DNA of 6,022 bases from an uncultured Thalassolituus sp. (GTDB lineage: Bacteria; Pseudomonadota; Gammaproteobacteria; Pseudomonadales; Oceanobacteraceae): assembly GCA_913054055.1 (NCBI GenBank), contig CAJXIT010000229.1, positions 1 through 6,022 on the forward strand, written 5' to 3'. The notes under the pieces were generated by a model. The model saw nothing but the letters and a program-made list of their open reading frames with translations, searched no databases and was not told where the DNA came from. Position 1 is the first letter of the stretch. Every line of letters starts with the position of its first letter. A program made the position numbers and the translations under genes. This document shows, piece after piece, positions 1-4,501 of this stretch.

Positions 1-72
1 GGCATTAACGACGCATTTGATTAAATGCACAAAGGCGAAAGCATTCGCTCTGTTGTACATTTTAATAAATAG
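1..72 (+). pseudogene. adhC: 3' end of S-(hydroxymethyl)glutathione dehydrogenase gene, with an in-frame stop
   Basis: Reading frame 1 gives GINDAFD, a TAA stop at 22-24, then MHKGESIRSVVHFNK and a TAG at 70-72. Class III alcohol dehydrogenases (FrmA/AdhC) end in a very similar block, of the form INEAFELMHxGKSIRTV, so both sides of the TAA match in the same frame. The TAA stands where the family has Leu; TTA to TAA is a single base change. The enzyme oxidises S-hydroxymethylglutathione to S-formylglutathione in the cytoplasm and is normally encoded just upstream of fghA, as here. Taken at face value the protein ends at base 21 and loses its last 15 residues, including the SIR segment, whose arginine contacts the coenzyme in this family. 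It could be a real inactivating mutation, a tolerated truncation or a base-call error. Only the tail is visible, so the state of the rest of the gene is unknown. Confidence 0.72.
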
Positions 73-83
73 GTCATACAAAG

Positions 84-986
84 ATGAGCGACTCAAACCA
101 TAAAAACCAGCTGACACAAGTAGCCAGCCAACGTGCATTTGCTGGCGAGCAAAAGCAATTCAGCCATTGTTCCAATGCGCTGAATTGTGACATGCGCTTT
201 GCCATTTATTTACCGCCGCAAGCGTTAAGTAATGCTGAAACCGAAACTTCAAAAGTCCCGGTTTTATATTGGCTATCAGGTCTCACCTGCACCGATGAAA
301 ACTTTATGCAAAAAGCCGGAGCCTTACGCATGGCCGCAAAAATGGGCATCGCCATAGTGGCACCGGATACCAGTCCACGTGGCGAAGGTGTGGCCGATGA
401 CCCTGAAGGTTCGTATGATTTAGGGTTAGGTGCAGGCTTTTATGTAAACGCCACACAACAACCTTGGGCCGATCATTATCACATGTACGATTATGTGGTG
501 AATGAATTACCGCAATTAATCGAAAGCAATTTTAACGTATCCAATCAGCGTGCCATCAGTGGCCATTCAATGGGTGGCCACGGCGCGCTAATGATCAGTT
601 TAAAAAATCCGCAGCGTTATGTTTCTGCCTCAGCGTTTAGCCCCATCAGCAACCCTATCAACTGCCCTTGGGGCCAAAAAGCGTTTAATGCTTACTTGGG
701 TGATGATCAAACAAACTGGCAGCATTATGACACCAGCGTATTAATGGCCAACGCCAAAGAAAAAAATCAACAAGTACCCAGCTTAGTCGATCAAGGCACA
801 GCCGATCACTTTTTAGAAGAACAACTGAAACCTGAAAGTTTAAAACAAGCCGCAATCGAAAGTGATTACCCGTTAATACTAAATATGGAACTAGGCTATG
901 ACCATAGCTACTATTTTATATCCAGTTTTATTGAACAGCACTTGAAGTTTCATGCGGAGCATTTGGGGTTGAGTGAGCCCGCATAA
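84..986 (+). CDS. fghA: S-formylglutathione hydrolase
   Basis: This cytoplasmic serine esterase (esterase D family, alpha/beta hydrolase fold) hydrolyses S-formylglutathione to formate and glutathione, the second step of glutathione-dependent formaldehyde detoxification. Family hallmarks are easy to see: the N-terminal block ALNCDMRFAIYLPP (about 32-45), the substrate-pocket motif YWLSGLTCTDENF (62-74), APDTSPRG (93-100), and the nucleophile elbow GHSMGG with Ser162. DQGTADHFL supplies the acid (probably Asp241) and GYDHSYYF the catalytic His274. At 300 residues it is about 15-20 longer than typical members, mostly from a hydrophilic N-terminal extension (1-14) and an insertion near 49-57. 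The first ATG was kept because the next Met (residue 37) lies inside the conserved fold; an AGG lies about 9 bases upstream. It starts 11 bp after the adhC reading frame ends, which fits a two-gene operon. Confidence 0.96.
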   Translation: MSDSNHKNQLTQVASQRAFAGEQKQFSHCSNALNCDMRFAIYLPPQALSNAETETSKVPVLYWLSGLTCTDENFMQKAGALRMAAKMGIAIVAPDTSPRGEGVADDPEGSYDLGLGAGFYVNATQQPWADHYHMYDYVVNELPQLIESNFNVSNQRAISGHSMGGHGALMISLKNPQRYVSASAFSPISNPINCPWGQKAFNAYLGDDQTNWQHYDTSVLMANAKEKNQQVPSLVDQGTADHFLEEQLKPESLKQAAIESDYPLILNMELGYDHSYYFISSFIEQHLKFHAEHLGLSEPA

Positions 987-1127
987 AAGAAGATAAAAAG
1001 GAAGAAGATGAAGGGGAAGTAGCTGCAGACCTAAAACAAGGTTAATTAAGCTTTTTAAACTTTATGACTCAATGAAATTTGGGTAGATGATGCCATCATC
1101 TGCTACCCAAAACCTTTCTAACGTTTT
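987..1127. other. convergent intergenic region after fghA
   Basis: This 141-bp gap separates convergent genes. It begins with a purine-rich stretch (about 986-1020, almost all A and G) that stays open in one frame (positions 982-1041: IKEDKKEEDEGEVAADLKQG, then TAA). There is no start codon or ribosome binding site, so I do not call a gene. The only structured part is the hairpin at 1078-1111. Confidence 0.5.
1078..1111. terminator. possible terminator hairpin between convergent genes
   Basis: TTTGGGTAG plus ATGA pairs with TCAT plus CTACCCAAA around the small loop TGCCA, with a few bases bulged on the right arm. The outer nine pairs are perfect. It lies downstream of both fghA and the minus-strand membrane protein gene, where a bidirectional terminator is expected. 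Neither strand has a long U-tract after the stem, so termination activity is uncertain. Confidence 0.4.
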
Positions 1128-1142
1128 CTAACGCTTTCTAAC
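1115..1142. repeat. three tandem TTTCTAAC units
   Basis: TTTCTAAC occurs three times at 10-bp spacing (1115, 1125 and 1135); read on the minus strand it is GTTAGAAA three times. The array covers the last codons and the TAG stop (1128-1130) of the membrane protein gene. Each unit resembles the GTTAG core of an integron R' box, but no paired R'' or stem arms accompany it, so it is recorded only as a short tandem repeat. Confidence 0.6.
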
Positions 1143-1685
1143 AGAACTAACCGCCCAAGCAATCAAAGCAGAAATTAAAATCACAAACAACAATGTGGTC
1201 AATACACTTTTGACAATGGTAAAACCACTGGCCAACGATACCAAACCTTCAGATAACTCAGGAAACCGATTGATCATCATAATGATGCTCACATTTTCTA
1301 AATAATCGAACAGGCCCGCCAGTACTGGCACACATGTCAACCAATACAGGTTAGAATCTTGAGCACACACCTTTTTAAATACCCATATCAGTAAAATTGC
1401 ATACGACACCGCAAACAAACCCGGATAAACAAAATCTATGGGCAACTGCACCGTAAGATACGCATGTCGGCCATCCGACCCCAACGCTTGCAATAATTCC
1501 ATGGCCTGAACAAAGCTATAACCGGCTGGCGACATATCAAATAAAATAGCATCAGGTGAAAAACTTAAAACAAGGGGAATTGAATAAGCTAGTATAGTGC
1601 CGTACACCAGATTGGTTATGGCAAACAACACCAATACAAGCTCTCCTGTTGAAAGGCTTTGTAGGTGATCAAATATGTTTTTCAT
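1128..1685 (-). CDS. four-helix membrane protein of unknown function
   Basis: The product has 185 residues and I do not recognise a named family. Four hydrophobic segments suitable for membrane helices are visible at about 17-42, 84-103, 113-137 and 150-178. A polar loop lies between the first two (about 43-83), and the tail is basic (SSVRKR). Helix 3 contains GLFDYLEN (124-131), whose acidic and Asn residues inside a hydrophobic stretch could be functional; this is inference. No signal peptide cleavage site or enzymatic motif is seen. The start is the ATG at 1685, with only a weak GAGA six bases upstream. The gene converges with fghA and lies just downstream of the last, degenerate attC-like site. 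No attC follows it, so it is more likely a chromosomal neighbour or an eroded cassette than an intact one. Confidence 0.8.
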   Translation of the reverse strand: MKNIFDHLQSLSTGELVLVLFAITNLVYGTILAYSIPLVLSFSPDAILFDMSPAGYSFVQAMELLQALGSDGRHAYLTVQLPIDFVYPGLFAVSYAILLIWVFKKVCAQDSNLYWLTCVPVLAGLFDYLENVSIIMMINRFPELSEGLVSLASGFTIVKSVLTTLLFVILISALIAWAVSSVRKR

Positions 1686-1761
1686 TTAAGGTCTCTGTTG
1701 GTGTTTGCTGGGTGACGATTAGTTTTTTTTAGGAATCTAGTTTTTAGGTGCGTGGGTTGAC

Positions 1762-1854
1762 TATTAACGCCTGTCACACCGCTCGAGGAGCGAAGCGACG
1801 AAAGTCCAGCAAGCTTACTTGTATTTCTAATGGCACTTGATATGTGTATTAGGC
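1762..1854 (-). repeat. degenerate attC-like site (end of cassette D)
   Basis: On the minus strand the segment begins GCCTAAT (1854-1848), close to the R'' box GCCTAAC. It ends GGCGTTAATA (to 1762), sharing GGCGTTA with the R' ends of the three good sites. The stop codon of the preceding GDT1-like gene lies inside the R'' box, as it does in the other cassettes. Outer arms pair poorly: GCCT with AGGC and ACAC with GTGT. An inner CGCTC/GAGCG hairpin is present. At 93 bp it is within the attC size range. I read it as a decayed attC and cannot exclude coincidence. Confidence 0.42.
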
Positions 1855-2121
1855 ATTGTATAAAGTAAACGCGCCAATAGCGATAAAGCCAACACCTGCA
1901 ATGTAATGAAGGTATTTTTCATTTATATATTCTGACATCAAACTCCCTGCCAAGACACCAATGGCAGAAGCAACAATTAATGCTGCTGATGCTGCAAAAA
2001 AGACCGTGTATTTACTGACCTCTTTATCTGCCGCGAAAAGCATTGTTGCCAACTGAGTTTTATCTCCAAGCTCTGCTATAAAAACAGACACAAAAATTGT
2101 TAAGAAAATTTTCCAGTCCAT
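1849..2121 (-). CDS. half-length GDT1/UPF0016 (TMEM165) family membrane protein
   Basis: GDT1/UPF0016 proteins are cation/proton exchangers, implicated in Mn2+ or Ca2+ export (MneA in Vibrio cholerae, Gdt1 in yeast). The signature ExGD(K/R)(T/S) appears once as ELGDKTQLATMLFAA, starting at Glu17. Three hydrophobic helices are visible: about 5-30 carrying the motif, 39-62 and 71-88. Typical members have two such three-helix repeats in about 190 residues; this one has a single repeat in 90 residues. It might form a homodimer, pair with a second half-protein elsewhere, or be inactive; none of these is shown here. I chose the ATG at 2121 (GAGAG nine bases upstream) over the adjacent TTG at 2124. 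The TAA stop lies inside the degenerate attC-like site, and the gene is the cargo of cassette D (about 1768-2150). Confidence 0.85.
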   Translation of the reverse strand: MDWKIFLTIFVSVFIAELGDKTQLATMLFAADKEVSKYTVFFAASAALIVASAIGVLAGSLMSEYINEKYLHYIAGVGFIAIGAFTLYNA

Positions 2122-2144
2122 CAAATCAATCTCTCATTCATTTC

Positions 2145-2231
2145 ACATAACGCCGCTATAAAGGGCAGACAATGCGCAGCATTGGCTGTCCAGCCCAACT
2201 TGTTGGGCGATCTTTGATAGCTTGGTTATGC
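2145..2231 (-). repeat. attC recombination site (end of cassette C)
   Basis: On the minus strand R'' is GCATAAC (2231-2225) and R' is GTTATGT (2151-2145). L'' GCTATCAAAG pairs with L' CTTTATAGC apart from one extra C in L'', the extrahelical base that integron integrases use to choose the bottom strand. The central part folds into two further hairpins, GCCCAA/TTGGGC and CAATGC/GCATTG. Length is 87 bp. The DUF4345-like stop codon lies within R''. Recombination would occur between G and TT of R' (2151/2150). Confidence 0.9.
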
Positions 2232-2615
2232 TTGTTGTACATGGCTGTTAGTTTTGAGCAAGATAAAACCAACAAGTAAAACTGTAAATAGTTCACCAGC
2301 CAAATAAATATATTGAATAGTGTTGGCCTGGCCAAACGAAAAGAAGCCAACAGTTCGTGCTAGCAACATTGCCCCCATGGTAAGGAGCACGCAGACTAAG
2401 CCCAGTTGAACATTTGATTTAATACAGTAGAACATGAACGCACCAAGGCCAATGAATAGCCCGCCGTATGTAGCCATGAACTCCATTTGCGCTATTGAAC
2501 TTTGAAAATCGTAATGAACTAAACTTGCGATGGTTTCTGGAGCAATTAGACCAGCCACACCAAAGATTAAAAAGAGTACTGCGTAGTAACCTAAGATATA
2601 TATCCGTGCTTTCAA
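2226..2615 (-). CDS. DUF4345-like small membrane protein
   Basis: This 129-residue protein has four hydrophobic segments (about 5-25, 45-64, 70-90 and 99-121) separated by short loops. The ATYGGLFIGLGAFMF stretch and overall layout resemble DUF4345-type proteins, whose function is unknown; the assignment is from memory of the pattern and is moderate. No signal cleavage site or catalytic motif is seen, so an inner-membrane location is inferred. Translation most likely starts at TTG (2615). An in-frame stop lies just upstream, the next Met is deep inside the protein, and a good AAGGAAG precedes the TTG. The TAA stop falls inside the R'' box of the following attC, typical of compact integron cassettes. 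It is the sole cargo of cassette C (about 2151-2653). Confidence 0.8.
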   Translation of the reverse strand: MKARIYILGYYAVLFLIFGVAGLIAPETIASLVHYDFQSSIAQMEFMATYGGLFIGLGAFMFYCIKSNVQLGLVCVLLTMGAMLLARTVGFFSFGQANTIQYIYLAGELFTVLLVGFILLKTNSHVQQA

Positions 2616-2619
2616 TTTA

Positions 2620-2626
2620 CTTCCTT
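2620..2626 (-). promoter_or_regulatory. ribosome binding site that decides a TTG start
   Basis: AAGGAAG on the minus strand ends four bases before the TTG at 2615-2613. With an in-frame TAA just upstream and no nearby ATG, it is the main evidence for a TTG start of the DUF4345-like gene. Confidence 0.65.
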
Positions 2627-2647
2627 ATCTCTGACATTTCTAAATGA

Positions 2648-2708
2648 GCATAACGCCAAGCTAAGCGGCGCAATTTATTGCGTCCATAGCTTGAGCGCCT
2701 TGTTATGC
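2648..2708 (-). repeat. attC recombination site (end of cassette B)
   Basis: On the minus strand R'' is GCATAAC (2708-2702) and R' is GTTATGC (2654-2648), a perfect 7-bp inverted pair. Inner arms CAAGCTA and TAGCTTG are also perfectly complementary, and the tip CGCAAT/ATTGCG folds around AA. Length is 61 bp, close to the classical 59-base element. The stop of the GIY-YIG gene lies in R''. Strand exchange would fall between 2654 and 2653. Confidence 0.92.
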
Positions 2709-3098
2709 AATTTTCATCACGTTTAGATTAGTTTCTAATTTTGAAATCAAATAAGATTCTAATGCAGGGGCCATATAAGACTGCTCTTCAAGTGTTATAG
2801 TTAATACAATATCCGAAGATTTAACAGCATCATTAACTTTGTTTGGTTTAAAAAGCCATCCATACAATCGCCCACCAATTCCTTTTTCGCTCATTCCAAT
2901 ATAGTGTACGCCTTGGCCTTCAGCTCGCATTAAAATATAAACTCCAGCTTTACTTTCAAACTTTGCCCACAATGAATCCTGATAGGGATGCCCAGCAGTA
3001 AGATCATCAACTGTGTTAATCTGAAAAACTGCATTAATTTGATGCTGGTTAGTAAATTTTACAACTTCATTTACCGTATTGCTTAATTCAATATTCAT
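2703..3098 (-). CDS. GIY-YIG domain protein
   Basis: GIY-YIG domains are small nuclease folds found in UvrC, homing endonucleases, restriction enzymes and many uncharacterised proteins. Starting from the ATG at 3098 (131 residues), the core motifs appear in order: GVYIL (52-56) as GIY, HYIGMSE (65-71) as YIG, Arg77 in GGRLYG at the usual catalytic arginine position, and Glu114 in ALESYLI as the metal-binding glutamate, followed by ETNLN (122-126). The core is complete and there is no extra DNA-binding domain, only a roughly 45-residue N-terminal lead, so specificity cannot be predicted. An upstream TTG at 3125 would put nine more codons inside the attC site; the ATG is preferred because AAAGG lies six bases before it. 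The TAA stop overlaps the next attC. It is the single gene of cassette B (about 2654-3117). Confidence 0.82.
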   Translation of the reverse strand: MNIELSNTVNEVVKFTNQHQINAVFQINTVDDLTAGHPYQDSLWAKFESKAGVYILMRAEGQGVHYIGMSEKGIGGRLYGWLFKPNKVNDAVKSSDIVLTITLEEQSYMAPALESYLISKLETNLNVMKIA

Positions 3099-3104
3099 TG
3101 GAAT

Positions 3105-3109
3105 CCTTT
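3105..3109 (-). promoter_or_regulatory. ribosome binding site fixing the GIY-YIG start
   Basis: AAAGG on the minus strand ends six bases before the ATG at 3098-3096. It lies just past the attC boundary, so the cassette carries its own translation signal; this decides against the TTG at 3125. Confidence 0.65.
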
Positions 3110-3111
3110 CT

Positions 3112-3165
3112 GCATAACGCCTCAAGCTGCGGCGCGCAGCGCCCGACAGCCTTGAATTGTTAGGC
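3112..3165 (-). repeat. attC recombination site (end of cassette A)
   Basis: On the minus strand R'' is GCCTAAC (3165-3159) and R' is GTTATGC (3118-3112). L'' TCAAGGCTG pairs with L' CAGCTTGA except for one extra G in L'', the textbook extrahelical base. The tip GGCGC/GCGCC closes around TGC. At 54 bp it is a short, well-formed attC. The TAG stop of the upstream gene overlaps the first base of R''. Strand exchange would fall between 3118 and 3117. Confidence 0.93.
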
Positions 3166-3938
3166 TACAGTCTCTGTTCCATTACTGATGCTGAAACAGC
3201 TTTTGTGACACCCTTCAATACATCAGATTTGACGATAATTTTATCAGATAATTTCTCTACTTGATCAACGCTGAATACAACTGATGGTAGCTTGAATTTT
3301 GCCGAGTGAATAGGTTTCAGCTGAATTCCATACTTAACTTTTTCTTCATAATTTGCAGAACTATAGTAATCATTTCCATCTAGCTTTAAAAAATAAGATA
3401 TACCACCAGATTTTTTCGTTTCTGTGAACTCTCGGTACCATATCTTTCTCTTGAATACGCCGGTAACCATAAATATTTCAGATATATCCTTTGATGAAAA
3501 AATAGGACTTACTAAAGAATTGTTCCTAAACTCCGAAACAGCTTTTAGATATTGTGGGCTTTTTTGATTTGCAGACCAAACCTCATCATTAACTACTTGA
3601 AATTCATAAACGCTATTCTTTTTCCCGCTAACTGAAAAATACTCAAGAAAACCTACCTTCCCATCCTTATTTGACTTTATAATGATTGACTTCTTTATTG
3701 ATGGTTTGTCTTCGTTAACAAAAGGGACGTTGATTGGTACAAAATATTCAGTACTAGATTTATCTTTAGCTACCAAATAAATCTTACCTACAAGATCCTC
3801 CGGCCGTTCAGGAGTTTCATTGATCCACTTAATATTGTCTGCAATCTTAAATGATCCCATATCTCCAAAAATAGTTTGCTCTTGGGAATTAGCACACACA
3901 GAAAATAGTGATAATGCAAGTATTATTACTTTATTCAT
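3165..3938 (-). CDS. exported protein of unknown function (cassette cargo)
   Basis: This 257-residue protein begins with a clear signal peptide: MNK, a hydrophobic core VIILALSLFSVCA, and a likely signal peptidase I site after ANS (about residue 18). The Cys at position 15 is preceded by Val, which does not make a proper lipobox, so a soluble periplasmic or secreted protein is more likely than a lipoprotein. The mature part is polar, lysine- and serine-rich and predicted to be mostly beta, with no further membrane helices and no motif I recognise. A strong AAGGAGTG precedes the ATG at 3938. The TAG stop touches the R'' box of the following attC. It is the first cassette in the visible array, so it lies nearest any promoter entering from the mmsA side. 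Its AT-rich codon use differs from mmsA, consistent with foreign origin. Confidence 0.85.
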   Translation of the reverse strand: MNKVIILALSLFSVCANSQEQTIFGDMGSFKIADNIKWINETPERPEDLVGKIYLVAKDKSSTEYFVPINVPFVNEDKPSIKKSIIIKSNKDGKVGFLEYFSVSGKKNSVYEFQVVNDEVWSANQKSPQYLKAVSEFRNNSLVSPIFSSKDISEIFMVTGVFKRKIWYREFTETKKSGGISYFLKLDGNDYYSSANYEEKVKYGIQLKPIHSAKFKLPSVVFSVDQVEKLSDKIIVKSDVLKGVTKAVSASVMEQRL

Positions 3939-3962
3939 ATTACACTCCTTTGATAATTGAAA

Positions 3963-3969
3963 GCCTAAC
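3963..3969 (-). repeat. orphan R' half-site at the upstream edge of the cassette array
   Basis: GTTAGGC on the minus strand, 24 bases before the start codon of the first cassette gene, matches the GTTRRRY crossover box. Every cassette should have one at its 5' boundary, so this is the expected junction. No matching R'' or stem arms are seen upstream: the sequence instead runs straight into the palindromic element. It could be the end of an attI, of a preceding attC that was disrupted, or part of the element itself. Confidence 0.5.
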
Positions 3970-3974
3970 AGTTT

Positions 3975-4003
3975 ATTCTATGGCACGTAATCAAATAACA
4001 TAA
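3975..4003 (-). promoter_or_regulatory. weak candidate promoter for the first cassette gene
   Basis: Minus-strand TAGAAT (3980-3975) is a good -10-like box, 17 bp from TTATGT (4003-3998), a poor -35. Transcription would begin near 3968, about 30 bases before the first cassette start codon. The -35 lies in the inverted repeat of the neighbouring element, so the element might supply it. Evidence is limited to spacing and the -10. Confidence 0.25.
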
Positions 4004-4020
4004 TATGCCGTCACGTGACG
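3994..4020 (+). repeat. left inverted repeat with 12-bp palindrome
   Basis: This contains CGTCACGTGACG at 4009-4020 and an AT-rich outer flank ending ATAATATGC. It is the inverted counterpart of 4222-4248, with two mismatches in the outer 14-15 bases. Confidence 0.75.
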
Positions 4021-4211
4021 TGTTATCAGGGCGTGTTTGCCCGGTTAATCTTTATATGCCAGCTATCATGCAGCACACAGTGTGTTTTGGCAAATATGCC
4101 CTGCCGTTTTTTACGTCCTCACAAAACATTTGTACCTATGTAAGCCTTTCTTTTTATTCCAGTTTATTTTTGGATGGTTTTGCCCGTTTTTGCAAGATGA
4201 ATGTGCCATTT

Positions 4212-4271
4212 CTGTAAAAATCGTCACGTGACGGCGTATTATATTATGCGGTCCCGTGACGCTTTTTACAG
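4212..4271. repeat. 60-bp imperfect palindrome (right end of element)
   Basis: The two 30-base halves are reverse complements at about 25 of 30 positions, centred at 4241/4242. The outer arms CTGTAAAAA and TTTTTACAG are perfect. Next come CGTCACGTGA (left) and TCCCGTGACG (right), which differ at one position, and an AT-rich centre. Such a sequence could extrude as a cruciform or fold as single-stranded DNA or RNA. The inner half also serves as the right inverted repeat. Confidence 0.85.
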
Positions 4272-4418
4272 GTATTAGGTTCCATGGGATATTCGGCGTT
4301 CTGTATCACTATGCTCGGCTTTTACACCGGATTTTAGATGGTTACTTTCACAGTTAATCGGGCACAGGGTGCCCTCACACAAAAAGATTTAGCAAAGAGA
4401 TACAAAACCGTCACGCAT
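4272..4418. other. gene-free spacer between element and mmsA terminator
   Basis: No convincing gene is seen. Short open frames (17 codons from 4284; 54 codons from 4338, running through the terminator) lack ribosome binding sites and family resemblance. The only structure is a small hairpin, GGGCAC/GTGCCC around AGG (4360-4374), with no U-tract after it. Together with 3970-4271 this makes the 563 bp between the cassette array and mmsA free of supported genes. Confidence 0.55.
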
Positions 4419-4447
4419 AAAAAACGCCACTCAGAGTGGCGTTTTTT
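4419..4447 (-). terminator. mmsA: intrinsic terminator downstream of mmsA
   Basis: AAAAAACGCCACT and AGTGGCGTTTTTT form a perfect 13-bp stem around the loop CAG. On either strand the stem ends in a run of six T, so it can work in both directions. It lies 54 bp past the mmsA stop and would insulate the cassette region from mmsA transcription. Confidence 0.9.
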
Positions 4448-4501
4448 AAATCACATTACTGCTAACGCTAAAATTAGAAGCATATGCGAATCAGCTAGCT
4501 T

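Larger units (their letters stand above)
3971..4271. mobile_element. unidentified palindrome-ended inverted-repeat element
   Basis: Two copies of the perfect palindrome CGTCACGTGACG (4009-4020 and 4222-4233) lie about 200 bp apart. The outward flanks also match as an inverted repeat: reading outward, left GCATATTATGTTAT and right GCGTATTATATTAT differ at two positions. This gives inverted ends of about 27 bp (3994-4020 and 4222-4248), with weaker similarity out to about 3971 and 4271. No transposase is encoded. The interior holds only a 70-codon open frame (4005-4217) with no ribosome binding site, starting and stopping within or beside the repeats. A small non-autonomous, MITE-like element is the simplest reading; an integron-associated recombination structure is an alternative. 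I recognise no named family, and no clear target-site duplication is visible. Confidence 0.5.

Noticed and set aside
2156..2350. 64-codon minus-strand open frame
   Set aside because: It overlaps the DUF4345-like gene in another frame and runs through the attC site; the membrane protein frame has the better ribosome binding site and composition.
3099..3125. TTG start extending the GIY-YIG protein by nine residues
   Set aside because: It would start inside the attC arm; the ATG at 3098 has AAAGG six bases upstream and gives a protein contained within the cassette.
3118..3165. attC inverted repeats as rho-independent terminators
   Set aside because: The R''/R' boxes, extrahelical base and lack of U-tracts fit recombination sites better; the same layout recurs at 2648-2708 and 2145-2231.
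3894..3938. Lipoprotein signal in the exported cassette protein
   Set aside because: The Cys at residue 15 is preceded by Ser-Val, which does not fit the usual Gly/Ala/Ser at position -1 of a lipobox.
4005..4020. CRISPR or operator array from the repeated CGTCACGTGACG
   Set aside because: There are only two exact copies and one imperfect copy, in inverted layout with unequal spacing, and no cas genes or adjacent regulator.
4360..4374. GGGCAC/GTGCCC hairpin as a second terminator
   Set aside because: The stem is six pairs with no U-tract on either strand.
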